Assembly (NCBI GenBank): GCA_963842575.1
Contig: CAWJGS010000004.1
Coordinates: 620,001 to 684,000, forward strand
DNA: 64,000 bases
Direction: 5' to 3'
DNA from: JACDER01 sp963842575
GTDB lineage: Bacteria > Actinomycetota > Thermoleophilia > Gaiellales > Gaiellaceae
The notes under the pieces: generated by a model
Told to the model about the DNA's origin: nothing
What the model saw: only the letters and a program-made list of their open reading frames with translations
The model's database searches: none
Shown here: positions 43,916 to 57,323 of the stretch, piece by piece
Numbering within the stretch: the stretch's first letter is position 1
How the letters are laid out: each line of letters opens with the position of its first letter
Translations under genes and position numbers: made by a program

Positions 43916-45748
43916 GAGCGTGCCTCCACCGGCAGGGTGAAGGTGAAGGTCGAGCCCTCGCCCGGCTCGCGACTCGACCCAGATGCGGCCGCCGTGCAGC
44001 TCGACCAGGCTCCTGGACAGGGCAAGGCCGAGGCCGGTGCCCTCGGGGCGCTCGCCGTTGGTGGCTTTGCGCCTGCTGGAACTCCTCGAAGATGCGCGCC
44101 TGGTCGTCGGGGGCGATCCCGGGACCGGTGTCGGCGACGGCGACCACGACCTCGCCGTTCTCTCTCGCGGCGGAGACGTCCACCCGCCCGCCGGCGGGAG
44201 TGAACTTGACCGCGTTGGAGAGCAGGTTGAACACGACCTGGCGGATGCGGCGCTCGTCTCCTTCCACCAGGTCGACCCGCGGGTCGAGCTCGAGCTAGAG
44301 CTGCACACCGTTCTTGGTCGCACGCTCCCTGACCATGACCACTCCGCGCTCCAGCGCCTCGCGCAGCGAGAAGAGCCCGATCTCGAGCTCGACCTGACCG
44401 GCCTCCACCTTGGACAGGTCGAGGATGTCGTTGATCAGGGCGAGCAGATGGTCGGCCGAGCCGAGGATGTCGTCCAGGTACTCGTCCTGCTTCTCGTTCA
44501 CCTCGCCGAACAGCTTCTGCTTCAACACCTGGGAGAAGCCGACGATCGCGTTCAACGGCGTCCTGAAGCTCGTGCGACATGTTCGCCAGGAACTCGGACT
44601 TGTGCTTGGAGGCGACCTCGAGCGCCTGCGTGCGCTCGGCCACTCTCCGCTCCAGCCCGTTCGATCAGGTCCTGCACCTGCTCGGCCATCGGTTGAAAGC
44701 CGACGCCAGCGCACCCAGCTCGTCCTTGCGGTCGAGCTCGATCCGCTCGTCGTAGGCGCCCGCGCCGATCGCCTCCGCCGCCACCTGCATACGCTTGATC
44801 GGACGCACCAGCCGGCGGGCGAGCAGGATCGAGAGCGCGACCGCGGCCGCGACGAAGGCGGCGATCAGAAGCGCCGTCGCCAGATCTTTCCGCGGAGAGG
44901 GGCGAAGGCCGCGCTCTCGGGCCGCTCGACGAGACCCGCCAGCCGGTGGCTGGGACCGTGGCCCAGGCGCTAAGAACCTTGTTCCCGTCGAAGTCGCGGC
45001 CTGTCGTTGATCCCGTCCGGCCGGCGGGATCTGACGACCTGGACTTGCGGCGAGGTTGGCCGTGTCGGAACCGACCGGCGATCGACCCGACAGCTCGGTC
45101 GGATACGGCGATCCGCTTGCCGCTGGATCTCGACCGCGTAGACGTAACCCTGGCCCGACCGATCTCGCCGCGTGCCCTCGAGCAGTCGTGCGAAGTGACG
45201 CCGGCGTCGATCTGTCCTCCCACACGCCGACGCTTCCCCGTGCAGCGAGCGTGATGTCGTCGCGAAGATGCCCACAGTCGAACCAACGGGGCTGACTCGC
45301 GATCGCCACCGCCTGGGCCCTCCGGGCCACAGACGCTGGCGTACTGCCGTCCGCAGCGCGCGATCGCGGGGGCCATCCGCCACGGCACCTCGGCGCGCAC
45401 GTGGTGCGCTCGACGTACGAACGCGGCGGACAGCGCAGCCGGAGCCGTCAAGGAATCGCAGCCCGAGGTAGTAGCTCAGATCTTCGTCCGTCGAACTGAT
45501 CGGGGCCGAGCCCAGTCGCTGGAGCTCGCCGAGCGTCGCGCCCAGAAACATCTCGGCGATCAGCGGCGGCAAGCGACTTCGCCTTCTCCTGCTGCGAGCC
45601 GGATCGAGGCCTTCTTGTTGTCGTTGTAGGAGGAGTGGAGCAGGTAGGCGGCTGATCCCGATCGACCGGCACGACCACGAGCAGCACGAACACGCGCCAC
45701 GTACTTGGCGGTCAGCGAGTTCAGCAGGTGGACGAGGCGCTCCTTCAC
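43912..45748 (-). CDS. membrane sensor histidine kinase, copy 3, heavily broken reading
   Basis: GTG 45748 starts VKERLVHLLNSLTAKYVA, as in the sister genes. The sensor region (44900-45700) is split over several frames, with only pieces such as QGYVYAVEIQR readable. HAMP and HisKA are clear (SILLARRLVRPIKRMQVAAE, FANMSHEL-like region, NAIVGFSQVLKQKLFGEVNE). Within the catalytic half an in-frame TAG replaces the Ser of GVQLSLELDP (44295-44297), and further frame breaks follow. It may be a decaying copy, or sequencing errors may be concentrated here. The ends still fit the GTGA overlap pattern. Confidence 0.7.
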
Positions 45749-47584
45749 GAGTTCGCCTCCACCGGCAGGGTGAAGGTGAACGTCGAGCCCTTGCCCGGCT
45801 CGGACTCGACCCAGATGCGGCCGCCGTGCAGCTCGACCAGGCTCCTGGACAGGGCGAGGCCGAGGCCGGTGCCCTCGGGGCGCTCGCCGTTGGTGGCTTT
45901 CGCCTGCTGGAACTCCTCGAAGATGCGCGCCTGGTCGTCGCTGGAGATGCCCGGGCCGGTGTCGGTGACGGCGACCACGACCTCGCCGTTCTCCTTCGCG
46001 GCGGAGACGTCCACCCTGCCTCCCTGCGGGGTGAACTTGACGGCGTTCGAGAGCAGGTTGAACACGACCTGGCGGATGCGGCGCTCGTCCCCTTCCACCA
46101 GGTCGACCTGCGGGTCGAGCTCGAGCGAGAGCCGAACGCCGTTCTTGGTCGCACGCTCGCGGACCATCACGACTCCGCGCTCCAGCGCCTCGCGCAGCGA
46201 GAAGACTGCCCATCTCGAGCTCCACCTGGCCGGCCTCCACCTTGGACAGGTCGAGGATGTCGTTGATCAGGGCGAGCAGATGGTCGGCCGAGGAGAGGAT
46301 GTCGTCCAGGTACTCGTCCTGCTTGTCGTTCACCTCGCCGAACAGCTTCTGCTTCAACACCTGGGAGAAGCCGACAATCGCGTTCAGCGGAGTCCTCAGC
46401 TCGTGGCTCATGTTCGCCAGGAACTCGGACTTGTGCTTGGTCGCCACCTCGAGCGCCTGCGTGCGCTCGGCCACCTTGCGCTCCAGGCCTCCGATGAGGT
46501 CCTGCACACGCTCGGCCATCACGTTGAACGCCTGCGCGAGCGCGCCCAGCTCGTCCTTGCGATCAAGCTCGATCCGCTCGTCGTAGGCGCCCGCGCCGAT
46601 CGCCTCCGCCGCCACCTGCAGACGCTTGATCGGACGCACCAACCTCCGGGCGAGCAGAATCGAGAGCGCGACCGCGGCCAGGACGAACGCCGCAATCAGA
46701 AGCGCCGTCTTCCAGATCTTCCCGCGCAACGGAGCAAACGCCGCCGACTCCGGCTGCTCGACGAACACCTTCCACTCGGTGTTGGGGACGGTGGCCCAGG
46801 CCGCAAGGACCTTCGTCCCGTTGTAGTTACGTCCGATCGTCGACCCTGCATCCCGTTCGGCGGCAGCGTGGATCTGAGGCAAGTTCGCCAGGATCGCCCG
46901 TCTGCCGTCGAATACGACACGGTGCATCACGTCGGGTTTCGGCGGGTAGAGGAGCGGCAGTGCCTTGGAGTCGACGACGTACGCGTATCCGCCGTGGCCG
47001 AACCGCTCTCCCGCGACCTGTTCCCTGAAGTCGTCCGAGAACACGTACTGCTCGCGCACGATTCCTCCGCCATAGTTGCTGGCGGCGAGGATGTCCATCG
47101 TCGAGAACCCCTGTTGGGCCGGGGCGACGCCTTCGCTGCCGCCACCTTGAGGCTGAACCTCCCCGAAGAAGACGCCGAGATCTCTTGCCTTCCGATAGTC
47201 CTCGTCGGTCGGCTCCGCGCCCCGGAGGCCCCTGCGCCACTCCGGTCTGCCCGTGCAGGCGACCGTGGCTGTCGCGGAACTCGAGGTATCCCCTGTCCGC
47301 ATCGGCGGCGCGCAGCTGGATCAGAAACGACTCGGTGCGGAGCACAGGGCCCGTTCCGTCGACAGAGGCCAGGTTTTTGGCCTCGTCCTCGAGCTTCCCG
47401 TCGATCTCGCGCGCGAGTTGGCCTGCCCTCTCCTGCTGCTCACGGATGAGCGCCGCCTTGTTGTCGTTGTAGGAGGAGTCGAGCAGGTACCAGCTGATCC
47501 CGATCGCGGGCACGGCCACGAGCAGCGTGAACACCGCCACGTACTTGGCCGTCAGCGAGTTCAGCAGGTGGAAGAGGCGCTCCT

Positions 47585-47588
<4 letters not shown>
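45745..47588 (-). CDS. membrane sensor histidine kinase, copy 4, two frame breaks
   Basis: The start VKERLFHLLNSLTAKYVAVF, helix AVPAIGISWYLLDSSYND and a sensor with RGYLEFRDSHGRLHGQTGV are followed in a second frame by ILAASNYGGGIVREQYVFSD, FGHGGYAYVVDSKALPLLYP, then EWKVFVEQPESAAFAPLRG, HAMP, HisKA (LANMSHELRTPLNAIVGFSQ) and HATPase ending STFTFTLPVEANS. Breaks near 47240 and 46205 are fixed by single-base changes. The sensor differs strongly from copies 1 and 6 while the kinase half is nearly the same. Overlaps of 4 bases join it to copies 3 and 5. Confidence 0.88.
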
Positions 47589-51301
<3,713 letters not shown>

Positions 51302-51305
<4 letters not shown>

Positions 51306-51517
51306 GCGTTCTCCTCCGCGGGCAAGGTGAAGGTGAACGAACACACGTCCACGCTGCTGGCCTCAGGAGTGAGCTTGACCGCGTTCGAGAGCAGGTTGAA
51401 CACGACCTGGCGGGTGCGGCGCTCGTCGCCTTCGACCAGCTCGACTTCCGGGCTGGGCTCGATGGCCATCCCGGCTCCGATCAGCAGATTTCGGATAGAG
51501 ACCGCAGCTCCTCTCAC
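51302..51517 (-). pseudogene. truncated histidine kinase remnant with internal deletion
   Basis: The 71-codon reading contains the N box of the kinase family (VEGDERRTRQVVFNLLSNAV, KLTPEASSVDV) and then jumps directly to the last strand SFTFTLPAEENA, skipping the G1, F and G2 ATP-binding segments (about 60-65 residues). There is no HisKA. It keeps the conserved GTGA overlap with copy 6 and an open frame. It is either a leftover of a seventh copy or a small interfering protein; I favour remnant. Confidence 0.7.
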
Positions 51518-51658
51518 TCGATTGCGAGCGATCCTCTCACCGCGTGCGGATCGTGTCTAGCCGGGTACCGAGCAGGTCGAGGGGCGGATAACCGCCCTGT
51601 GCAAGCCCTGGCTGGCACGCTTGCGCGCGGGGGTCGGCCGCCTTCATAGTCAGAGGAC

Positions 51659-52747
51659 ATGGAGCCCGGAGCCAAGATCCTCGTTGTCGACGACATCCCG
51701 GAGAACGTGCGGCTCCTCGAGGCGGTGCTCGTTCCGCGCGGATACGAGGTCCTCACCGCAATGTCGGGTGAGGAGGCAATGCGGCTTGTCGAGGAGCACG
51801 ACCCCGACCTCGTGCTGCTCGACGTCGTCATGCCCGGCATGGACGGCTACGCCGTGTGTCGCAGCCTGCGCGCGAACGAGGCGACCGCGCTCCTGCCCGT
51901 GATCATGGTCACGTCGAGCATCGGGCCGGAGAAGACCGAGGCGATCGAAGCGGGCGCCGACGACTTCATCCCAAAACCGTTCAACCACGGCGAGTTGCTC
52001 ACGCGCGTCCGCTCGCTCCTGCGCATCAAGCGCTACCAGGACGAGATCAAGGAGCTGAACCGCACGCTCGAGCAGCGCGTGCAGACCCAGGTCGAGGCGC
52101 TCGAGCGGCAGGCCGACGAGCTACGGGCCTCGCGTGCCCGGGTCGTTGCCGCGGCGGACGCCGAGCGGCGGCGGATCGAGCGCGATCTGCACGACGGCGC
52201 GCAGCAATATCTCGTCGGGCTCGCCGCGAACCTGCGCGCGGCCCAGGACCTGATCTCCTCGGACCCCGAAAGAGCCCGCGCGATCCTGGAGGAGCTCTCC
52301 GGCACGGTCGGCCAGGCCATGCAGGAGTTCCGTGCTCTCTCCCACGGGATCTACCCGCCCCTCCTTCAGGATCGCGGGCTCGGGGAAGCGCTCTCGAACG
52401 CGGCGCGCGGGCTTCCGATTCCCGCGAAGGTCGATCCCGGCGGGATCGGCCGCTACGGCCCCGAGGTGGAGGCGACGGTCTACTTCTGCTGCGTCGAGGC
52501 GCTCCAGAACGCCGCCAAGCACGGGGGCGGAAGTGCGACTGTGCGCCTGTGGGAGCAGAACGGCGACCTGCGCTTCGAGGTCGCCGACGACGGGCCGGGC
52601 ATCGATCCGGCGCGGGTCGCGGCGGGCGCGGGGCTCACCAACATGCGCGACCGGGTGGGCGCGATCGGGGGGACACTCGAGCTCGCTCCCGCAAACGGCG
52701 GCACTTCCGTGGTCGGCTCGATCCCGGTTCAGCCCTCCGCCAGGTAG
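51659..52747 (+). CDS. receiver-HisKA_3 histidine kinase (NarX/DesK-type) hybrid
   Basis: The receiver (KILVVDDIPENVRLLEAVLV, Asp55 in LVLLDVVMPGMDGYAV) is almost identical to that of the receiver-cyclase at 39184, including the linker LLRIKRYQDEIKELNRTLEQ. It is followed by HisKA_3 (AERRRIERDLHDGAQQYLVG, His178) and a HATPase (VEALQNAAKHGGGSATVRLW, ADDGPGIDPARVAAGAGLTN). Having the receiver first suggests the kinase is itself controlled by phosphorylation. The convergent NarL regulator is its probable target. It is divergent from the kinase array by 141 bases. Confidence 0.92.
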   Translation: MEPGAKILVVDDIPENVRLLEAVLVPRGYEVLTAMSGEEAMRLVEEHDPDLVLLDVVMPGMDGYAVCRSLRANEATALLPVIMVTSSIGPEKTEAIEAGADDFIPKPFNHGELLTRVRSLLRIKRYQDEIKELNRTLEQRVQTQVEALERQADELRASRARVVAAADAERRRIERDLHDGAQQYLVGLAANLRAAQDLISSDPERARAILEELSGTVGQAMQEFRALSHGIYPPLLQDRGLGEALSNAARGLPIPAKVDPGGIGRYGPEVEATVYFCCVEALQNAAKHGGGSATVRLWEQNGDLRFEVADDGPGIDPARVAAGAGLTNMRDRVGAIGGTLELAPANGGTSVVGSIPVQPSAR

Positions 52748-53388
52748 AGCAGCACCGCCTTGACGCGGCGGTTGATGTCCTCCTGCCAGGTCAGCCCGAG
52801 CTTCTGGAAGATGGAATGGACGATCTTCTCCACCGAGCGCTCGGTGATCACGAACGAGGCCGCGATCGCCGCGTTCGTCTTCCCCTGCGCCATCTGCTCG
52901 AGCGTCTCGCGCTCGCGTGCCGTCAGCTCGTCGAGCGGTGAGCTCCTGGCCGTGCGCGCGCCGACGAGCGCCTCCACGACCCTCGAGTCCACCACCGAGC
53001 CGCCACGCGCCACCTCGCGGATCGCGGCCGGGATCTCGCCCGCATCGCTCACCCGGTCCTTGAGCAGGTAGCCACGCCGTTCCGCTCCTTCGGCCAGGAG
53101 CGCGAGCGCGTACTCGGGCTCGGCGAACTGGCTGAGGGCGACGACGCCGGTCTCGGGGCTCGCGGCACGCAGACGGTTGGCGACCTGGATTCCCTCGTCC
53201 GAGTTGTCCGGGGGCATGCGGATGTCCGTCACCACCACGTCCGGCTCGTGCTCATCGATCGCGCGCTCGAGCGACGGGAGATCCTCACAGGCTGCGACGA
53301 CTTCGAGGTCGTCCTCCTCCTGGAGCAGCCGCAGAACGCCCTCGCGCACGAGGTAGTTGTCCTCGGCCAGGACGACGCGGATCGTCAC
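52729..53388 (-). CDS. NarL/FixJ-family response regulator
   Basis: The receiver starts TIRVVLAEDNYLVREGVLRL with Asp55 (VVVTDIRMPPDNSDEGIQVA) and Lys in GYLLKDRVSDAG. The LuxR-type HTH is ELTARERETLEQMAQGKTNA, AIAASFVITERSVEKIVHSI. GTG 53388 gives 219 residues. The HTH helix ITERSVEKIVHSIFQKLGL belongs to the branch that pairs with HisKA_3 kinases. Its 3' end overlaps the convergent receiver-kinase gene by 19 bases, making that kinase the likely partner. Confidence 0.92.
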   Translation of the reverse strand: MTIRVVLAEDNYLVREGVLRLLQEEDDLEVVAACEDLPSLERAIDEHEPDVVVTDIRMPPDNSDEGIQVANRLRAASPETGVVALSQFAEPEYALALLAEGAERRGYLLKDRVSDAGEIPAAIREVARGGSVVDSRVVEALVGARTARSSPLDELTARERETLEQMAQGKTNAAIAASFVITERSVEKIVHSIFQKLGLTWQEDINRRVKAVLLYLAEG

Positions 53389-53505
53389 CTGTGTCCCCGC
53401 TCGATGATGACGGCCGCCAGATGCAGACGCGGGTCCTTGATCGACGGGAGGACGACCGGGTAGCCCGCTGCGGCAACGGTGGCCAAGCGGAGATAGTTTG
53501 GCACC

Positions 53506-54247
53506 GTGCTCGGCGTCGTGGGCAGCCTGTCGCTCGACCTGGTGGACGGCGGGCCGCCCCGTCCTGGAGGCGCGGTGTTCTACGCCGCGGAAGCGCTGCG
53601 CCTGCTCGGCATTCCGGCACGGATCGTGGCCAAGTCGGCCCCCGCGGACCGCGTCGACCTGGGGGTGGACGTCGAGTGGCTGCCGGCGGAGACGACCACG
53701 GCGTTTGCATTCTCGTACGAGGGCGACCACCGGACGATGTCGGTCCTGGAGGTCGGCGATCCCTGGCGTCCCGGGGAGGTCGCGGACCGTCTCGACGGCG
53801 TGGAGTGGGTGCACGCAGGCGGCCTCCTCCGCTCGGATTTCCCGTTCGAGACGATCGAGGCGCTCGCGCACGGCCGCCATCTGTCGCTCGACGGGCAGGC
53901 GCTCGTGCGGCCCGGCCGGACCGGCCCGCTCCGCCTGGACGGCGACGTCGACCCGCGCATCCTCGCCGCCGCGCAGATCCTGACCCTGTCCGAGGAGGAG
54001 GCGGACGTCCTCGGCGATGTTCCCGTGCCCGAGGTCGTGGTCACGCTCGGCTCCCGCGGCTCGATCCTGTACGCGGGCGAGGAGGAGCTCCGGATCGAGA
54101 TCGAACCGGTCCGTGAAGCAGACCCCACCGGAGCCGGCGACGCCTTCGCTCATCGGCTACCTGGCCGCACGCCACGCGGGCGAGCCGCCGCCCGCCGCCG
54201 CCTCCAGTGCCTCGCGACTCGTCTCCGAGCTGCTCTCCAGACGATGA
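53506..54247 (+). CDS. PfkB-family carbohydrate kinase-like protein, one frame break
   Basis: The fold begins LGVVGSLSLDLVDGGPPRPG, GAVFYAAEALRLLGIPARIV, and the ATP/anion-hole motif is EADPTGAGDAF. Removing one G near 54148 joins DAF to LIGYLAARHAGE and gives the stop at 54245-54247; length 742 agrees. At about 247 residues it is shorter than ribokinases and resembles the compact actinobacterial members. It would phosphorylate a sugar or nucleoside. It overlaps the next gene by 4 bases (ATGA). Confidence 0.82.
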
Positions 54248-54642
54248 GGGCGTTCGTCGAGACGGTGGACGGCGTCTTCGAGGTGGACATCGAGGAGGAA
54301 GAGGTGCTCGACTTCGAGCCGGGCGGGTCGCTGCCGCGCCTCGAGCCGCTCGAGCTGCCGCTGCCGGGCGTCGTCGACGCGGATGCCCACGGCTCCACCA
54401 TGGTCGCGGTCGTCGACCGCCGGCCGCCGCTCGTCGTCTCCTACGACGCGGGGCTCACGTGGACGGAGACGGGCGGCGGGCTCCCTGCGGGCTGCGCGGT
54501 GGCGGTAGCAGAGGGCAATCCCGACCTCGTCCTCTTCGCCGCGCGCAACCGGCTGTACCTCTCCCGCGACGGCGGCCGGTTCTGGGCGAGCCTCGCGCCT
54601 GAGCTCCCGGAGATCCGGGCTCTGTCCTTTACGGCAGCCTGA
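54244..54642 (+). CDS. small Asp-box (BNR-like) repeat protein
   Basis: The 132-residue product contains two Asp-box-like motifs, SYDAGLTWTETGGGLPAG and LSRDGGRFWASLAPELPE, as found in sialidases and photosystem-stability beta-propellers. The N terminus is acidic (EVDIEEEEVLDFEPGGSLPR). Two motifs are too few for a full propeller, so it may form part of an oligomer or be a truncated family member. Translational coupling to the PfkB-like kinase is clear; the role is unknown. It converges on PhzF with a 14-base overlap. Confidence 0.65.
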   Translation: MRAFVETVDGVFEVDIEEEEVLDFEPGGSLPRLEPLELPLPGVVDADAHGSTMVAVVDRRPPLVVSYDAGLTWTETGGGLPAGCAVAVAEGNPDLVLFAARNRLYLSRDGGRFWASLAPELPEIRALSFTAA

Positions 54643-55474
54643 ACTCGCCGCGGGCGACGATCACGGCCGAGCCGCCGACCGCGACGCGCTCGACGTTCTC
54701 GGCCGATCCGTCCACCCGGGCGTGCAGCGTGGAGGGCCGCGCGATCTCGGTGCCCTGCGAGATCTGGATCTCCTGACCGAACTCGATCCGGCCGTGCCGG
54801 GCGACGTGGAGCGCAAGCGGCCCGGCCGCGGAGCCCGTGGCGGGATCCTCGGGGACGCCGCCGGCCGGCGCGAACATCCGCGTCTTCCACCGGGCTCCCT
54901 CGCCGGCGATGCAGTTGATTCCCATCACCCCGGGCAGGTCGGCCAGCCGGCTCATGTCCGGACGCAGAGCGGCCACCTCGTCCTCCGAGCCAAGCGTCAC
55001 GTAGACGTGCTGCAGCCCGTTGTCGTAGACCTCGACCGGCAGCTCGGACCCGGAGATGCCGAGCGCCTCGAGCAACTCGCTCTCCCCGGCGTACGGCTCG
55101 ACGGTCGGGATCGGCTGCTCCATCCAGCCGAAGATGATCCGCGCCCCCTCGCGCTCGAGCGCGACCGGCACGATGCCGCGGCCCGTCTCGAGCCGAATCT
55201 CGATCAGCTGCAGCGGCGCGGCGAGTACGAAGGCGGTTCCCAGCGTCGGATGGCCCGCGAACGGGATCTCCTGCACGGGCGTGAAGATGCGAATGCGCGC
55301 GTGCCCTCCGCTCTCGGGTCGGAGGACGAAGACCGTCTCGGACAGGTTCGTCTCGCGCGCCAGCTTCTGCATGCGGTCGGTCTCGACGCCGCTGCCGTCG
55401 GTGAACACGGCGACGGCGTTGCCGGCGAGCGGCGTGTCGGTGAAGACGTCCGCGATGACGTATCGGAGGTCCAT
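54629..55474 (-). CDS. PhzF-family isomerase
   Basis: The diaminopimelate-epimerase-like fold is clear: YVIADVFTDTPLAGNAVAVF, the catalytic Glu46 in LARETNLSETVFVL, FAGHPTLGTAFVLA and the closing motif EDPATGSAAGPLALHVARHG. The 281-residue length is typical. PhzF isomerises a dihydroanthranilate in phenazine synthesis, but most homologues, as here without phz neighbours, have unknown substrates. The ATG start is at 55474. Confidence 0.9.
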   Translation of the reverse strand: MDLRYVIADVFTDTPLAGNAVAVFTDGSGVETDRMQKLARETNLSETVFVLRPESGGHARIRIFTPVQEIPFAGHPTLGTAFVLAAPLQLIEIRLETGRGIVPVALEREGARIIFGWMEQPIPTVEPYAGESELLEALGISGSELPVEVYDNGLQHVYVTLGSEDEVAALRPDMSRLADLPGVMGINCIAGEGARWKTRMFAPAGGVPEDPATGSAAGPLALHVARHGRIEFGQEIQISQGTEIARPSTLHARVDGSAENVERVAVGGSAVIVARGEFRLP

Positions 55475-55544
55475 GGTCCAACTCTACGCAGGACGACGCG
55501 GCGGACGGCTTCCCGTCCGCGCCTTCCTACTTCGTTGCGACGCG

Positions 55545-56624
55545 TTACGCCGGCTGCGGTCCGCGCCGCTGGCGGGAACCGACGAACCCGGCTCCGAGGA
55601 TCAGGAGCACGAGCCCGCCTGCCAAGGCGGCCTCTCCGCCCCGGCTCTCGATGAAGCTCTGGCCTCCCCCGCCGGACGCAGCCTCGGTCGTCTGCTGCGG
55701 ACCGCTGCTGTTCGCGTCCGTGACGAGCTTGGAGACACCGCCCGTCTCGCCGGTGGCCTCGATGGCCGACAGCTGCTGCGCAGGCGTCAGCCCTTCGAGG
55801 GCCGAACCGGCGCTGCTAGTCGTGTCGGTGACCAGGTTGGAGACCGTTCCCTCTTCGGTCACGGCCCGCGGCCCGCTGCTCGTCGAGTCCGTGACGAGGT
55901 CGGAGACACTCCCCGTGTCGCCGGTGGCCTCGATGGCATTCAGCTGCTGCGCAGGCGTCAGCCCTTCGAGGGACGAACCGGCGCTACTCGTCGTGTCGGT
56001 GACGAGGACCGTTCCCTCTGGGGTCAGAGCCCGCGGCCCGCTGCTCGTCGAGTCGGTGACGAGGTTCGACACCGTGCCCGAGTCCGCAGCTGCGCCGCCG
56101 TGCGACACGCCGGCTCCGCCGCTGGCGGTTTCGGCCGCAGCGGCCTCTGCGGGCCCGCTGCTGGTCGTGTCGGTGATGAACGCGGCAGTCGCGCCGCCGC
56201 CTCCGCCGCTTTCTCCCAGCAGATTGGCGGGCATGGCCCCCGCGGCTCCGGCGGCGATGCCGGCCGCGGTGGTGGCGGCGACCGTGAGGATGGCCATCCG
56301 CTCCCGCAGTCCCTGCGCCTCGACGTCCGGCTCGTCGAACATCCGAGCGAGCTCGTCCGGCTTGAAGGCGAACGTCACCTCGTCGCCGGTGGTCGAGCCG
56401 AGCAGCTTCTCCAGGTCGGCCGGTTCCCATGAGACGGTGATGCGGTGCTCTGCATCGCGCTCGCCGTCACGCTCACGGGCGACGTCGATGAAGAGCTCCG
56501 AGGTCGTGCCGGTCTGCAGCGCCTCCTCGACTTCCGAGCGAGGGACGCTGGTGGCGATCACGCCTTCGCCGTCGCCGAGCGCCGCCGGGTCGACCAGCGC
56601 CGCCTTTGCTGTTAGTGCCGTCAT
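55545..56624 (-). CDS. two-membrane-segment protein with LVTDxTSSxG repeats, unknown function
   Basis: ATG 56624 follows GGAAGGAGGT. Residues 1-110 are soluble and acidic (VIATSVPRSEVEEALQTG ... FKPDELARMFDEPDVEAQGL). A hydrophobic Ala/Gly segment lies at about 110-131, a Gly/Ser/Thr-rich region at 140-325, and a second membrane segment at 333-348 (ALAGGLVLLILGAGFVGS) followed by RQRRGPQPA. The middle has a motif [LI]-[VI]-T-D-x-[TN]-S-S-x-[GA] six times and two tandem 57-residue units containing EGLTPAQQLxAIEATG. This suggests an outside loop between two helices. No family is recognised. Confidence 0.75.
   Translation of the reverse strand: MTALTAKAALVDPAALGDGEGVIATSVPRSEVEEALQTGTTSELFIDVARERDGERDAEHRITVSWEPADLEKLLGSTTGDEVTFAFKPDELARMFDEPDVEAQGLRERMAILTVAATTAAGIAAGAAGAMPANLLGESGGGGGATAAFITDTTSSGPAEAAAAETASGGAGVSHGGAAADSGTVSNLVTDSTSSGPRALTPEGTVLVTDTTSSAGSSLEGLTPAQQLNAIEATGDTGSVSDLVTDSTSSGPRAVTEEGTVSNLVTDTTSSAGSALEGLTPAQQLSAIEATGETGGVSKLVTDANSSGPQQTTEAASGGGGQSFIESRGGEAALAGGLVLLILGAGFVGSRQRRGPQPA
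55740..56078 (-). repeat. two tandem 57-codon units in the membrane repeat protein
   Basis: Residues 183-238 and 239-295 align nearly throughout, including LVTDSTSSGPRA, TDTTSSAGS, LEGLTPAQQL and AIEATG; unit 1 lacks two residues. A partial third unit (residues 296-310, VSKLVTDANSSGPQ) follows. Confidence 0.88.
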
Positions 56625-56667
56625 TGGCACCTCCTTCCGTCGCGCCGCTCGATGCGACGCACAACCC

Positions 56668-57300
56668 CTAGACGGGTCGGGGCGTCTCGATCTTCCCACG
56701 TTGTGTGGGAAGACGCAATTTGTTTGGCCCGCTCTCGAGCTCGAGCAGCGCTCGCTCGGCGTACAGAACCTCCGCCTGCTCGTCCGGCGAGAACCCGTAG
56801 ACGACCAAAGGATCGGCCCGGACCGGCGCGTGCAGGCCGCCACTGCGCCACTCAGCGGGACTGCGGCGAATGCGGAAGGTCTTCAGGCGCGCGCGCCCGT
56901 AGATCCCGAGCGTGTGGCCACCGATCGCGCCGGGATCGGTCTCGTCCCCCACGTCGTAGCGAAGCGAGACTCCAAGGCCACGCGCTTCGACGCTTCCGCG
57001 CTTCACCGTGATCCGCGACGGCGCGAACGGCGCACCCATCAACACCCCAATCAGCCCCGGCAGGCTGACCCGAGTCACGAGGAAGTAGACCGCCTGCTCG
57101 CCCAGGTGCTCGACGTAGGTGCGGATGTTGAGCTGGCCGTAGCGAAGCGCGCCTTCGTGGCACAGCGCCACCACCGAGATCAGGTACCGCCCGTCGACGG
57201 CGGAAGGCTCGAGCCCGGGCGGGAGCAGGCGCTCGGCGTCCTCCCGCACGATCGGCCAGCTCACGACGACGAGGTCGCGAGTGCGGAAGGAGACCTGCAC
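56668..57300 (-). CDS. YqjF/DUF2071-like protein
   Basis: From GTG 57300 the product reads VQVSFRTRDLVVVSWPIVRE, then LLPPGLEPSAVDGRYLISVV and an acetoacetate-decarboxylase-like beta barrel (YVEHLGEQAVYFLVTRVSLP ... FRIRRSPAEWRSGGLHAPVR). The opening LVVVSWPIVREDAERLLPPG is the hallmark of DUF2071/YqjF. The length of 210 is normal. Function is unknown. It is divergent from sixA with 23 bases between starts. Confidence 0.82.
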   Translation of the reverse strand: MQVSFRTRDLVVVSWPIVREDAERLLPPGLEPSAVDGRYLISVVALCHEGALRYGQLNIRTYVEHLGEQAVYFLVTRVSLPGLIGVLMGAPFAPSRITVKRGSVEARGLGVSLRYDVGDETDPGAIGGHTLGIYGRARLKTFRIRRSPAEWRSGGLHAPVRADPLVVYGFSPDEQAEVLYAERALLELESGPNKLRLPTQRGKIETPRPV

Positions 57301-57323
57301 GGCGCCGTCTATCCTGCCAGCGC

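Noticed and set aside
42527..44203. A 558-codon plus-strand frame through the PAS kinase
   Set aside because: Antisense shadow of repeated kinase DNA; the recurrence of the same pseudo-protein in each kinase copy comes from the DNA repeats, not from selection.
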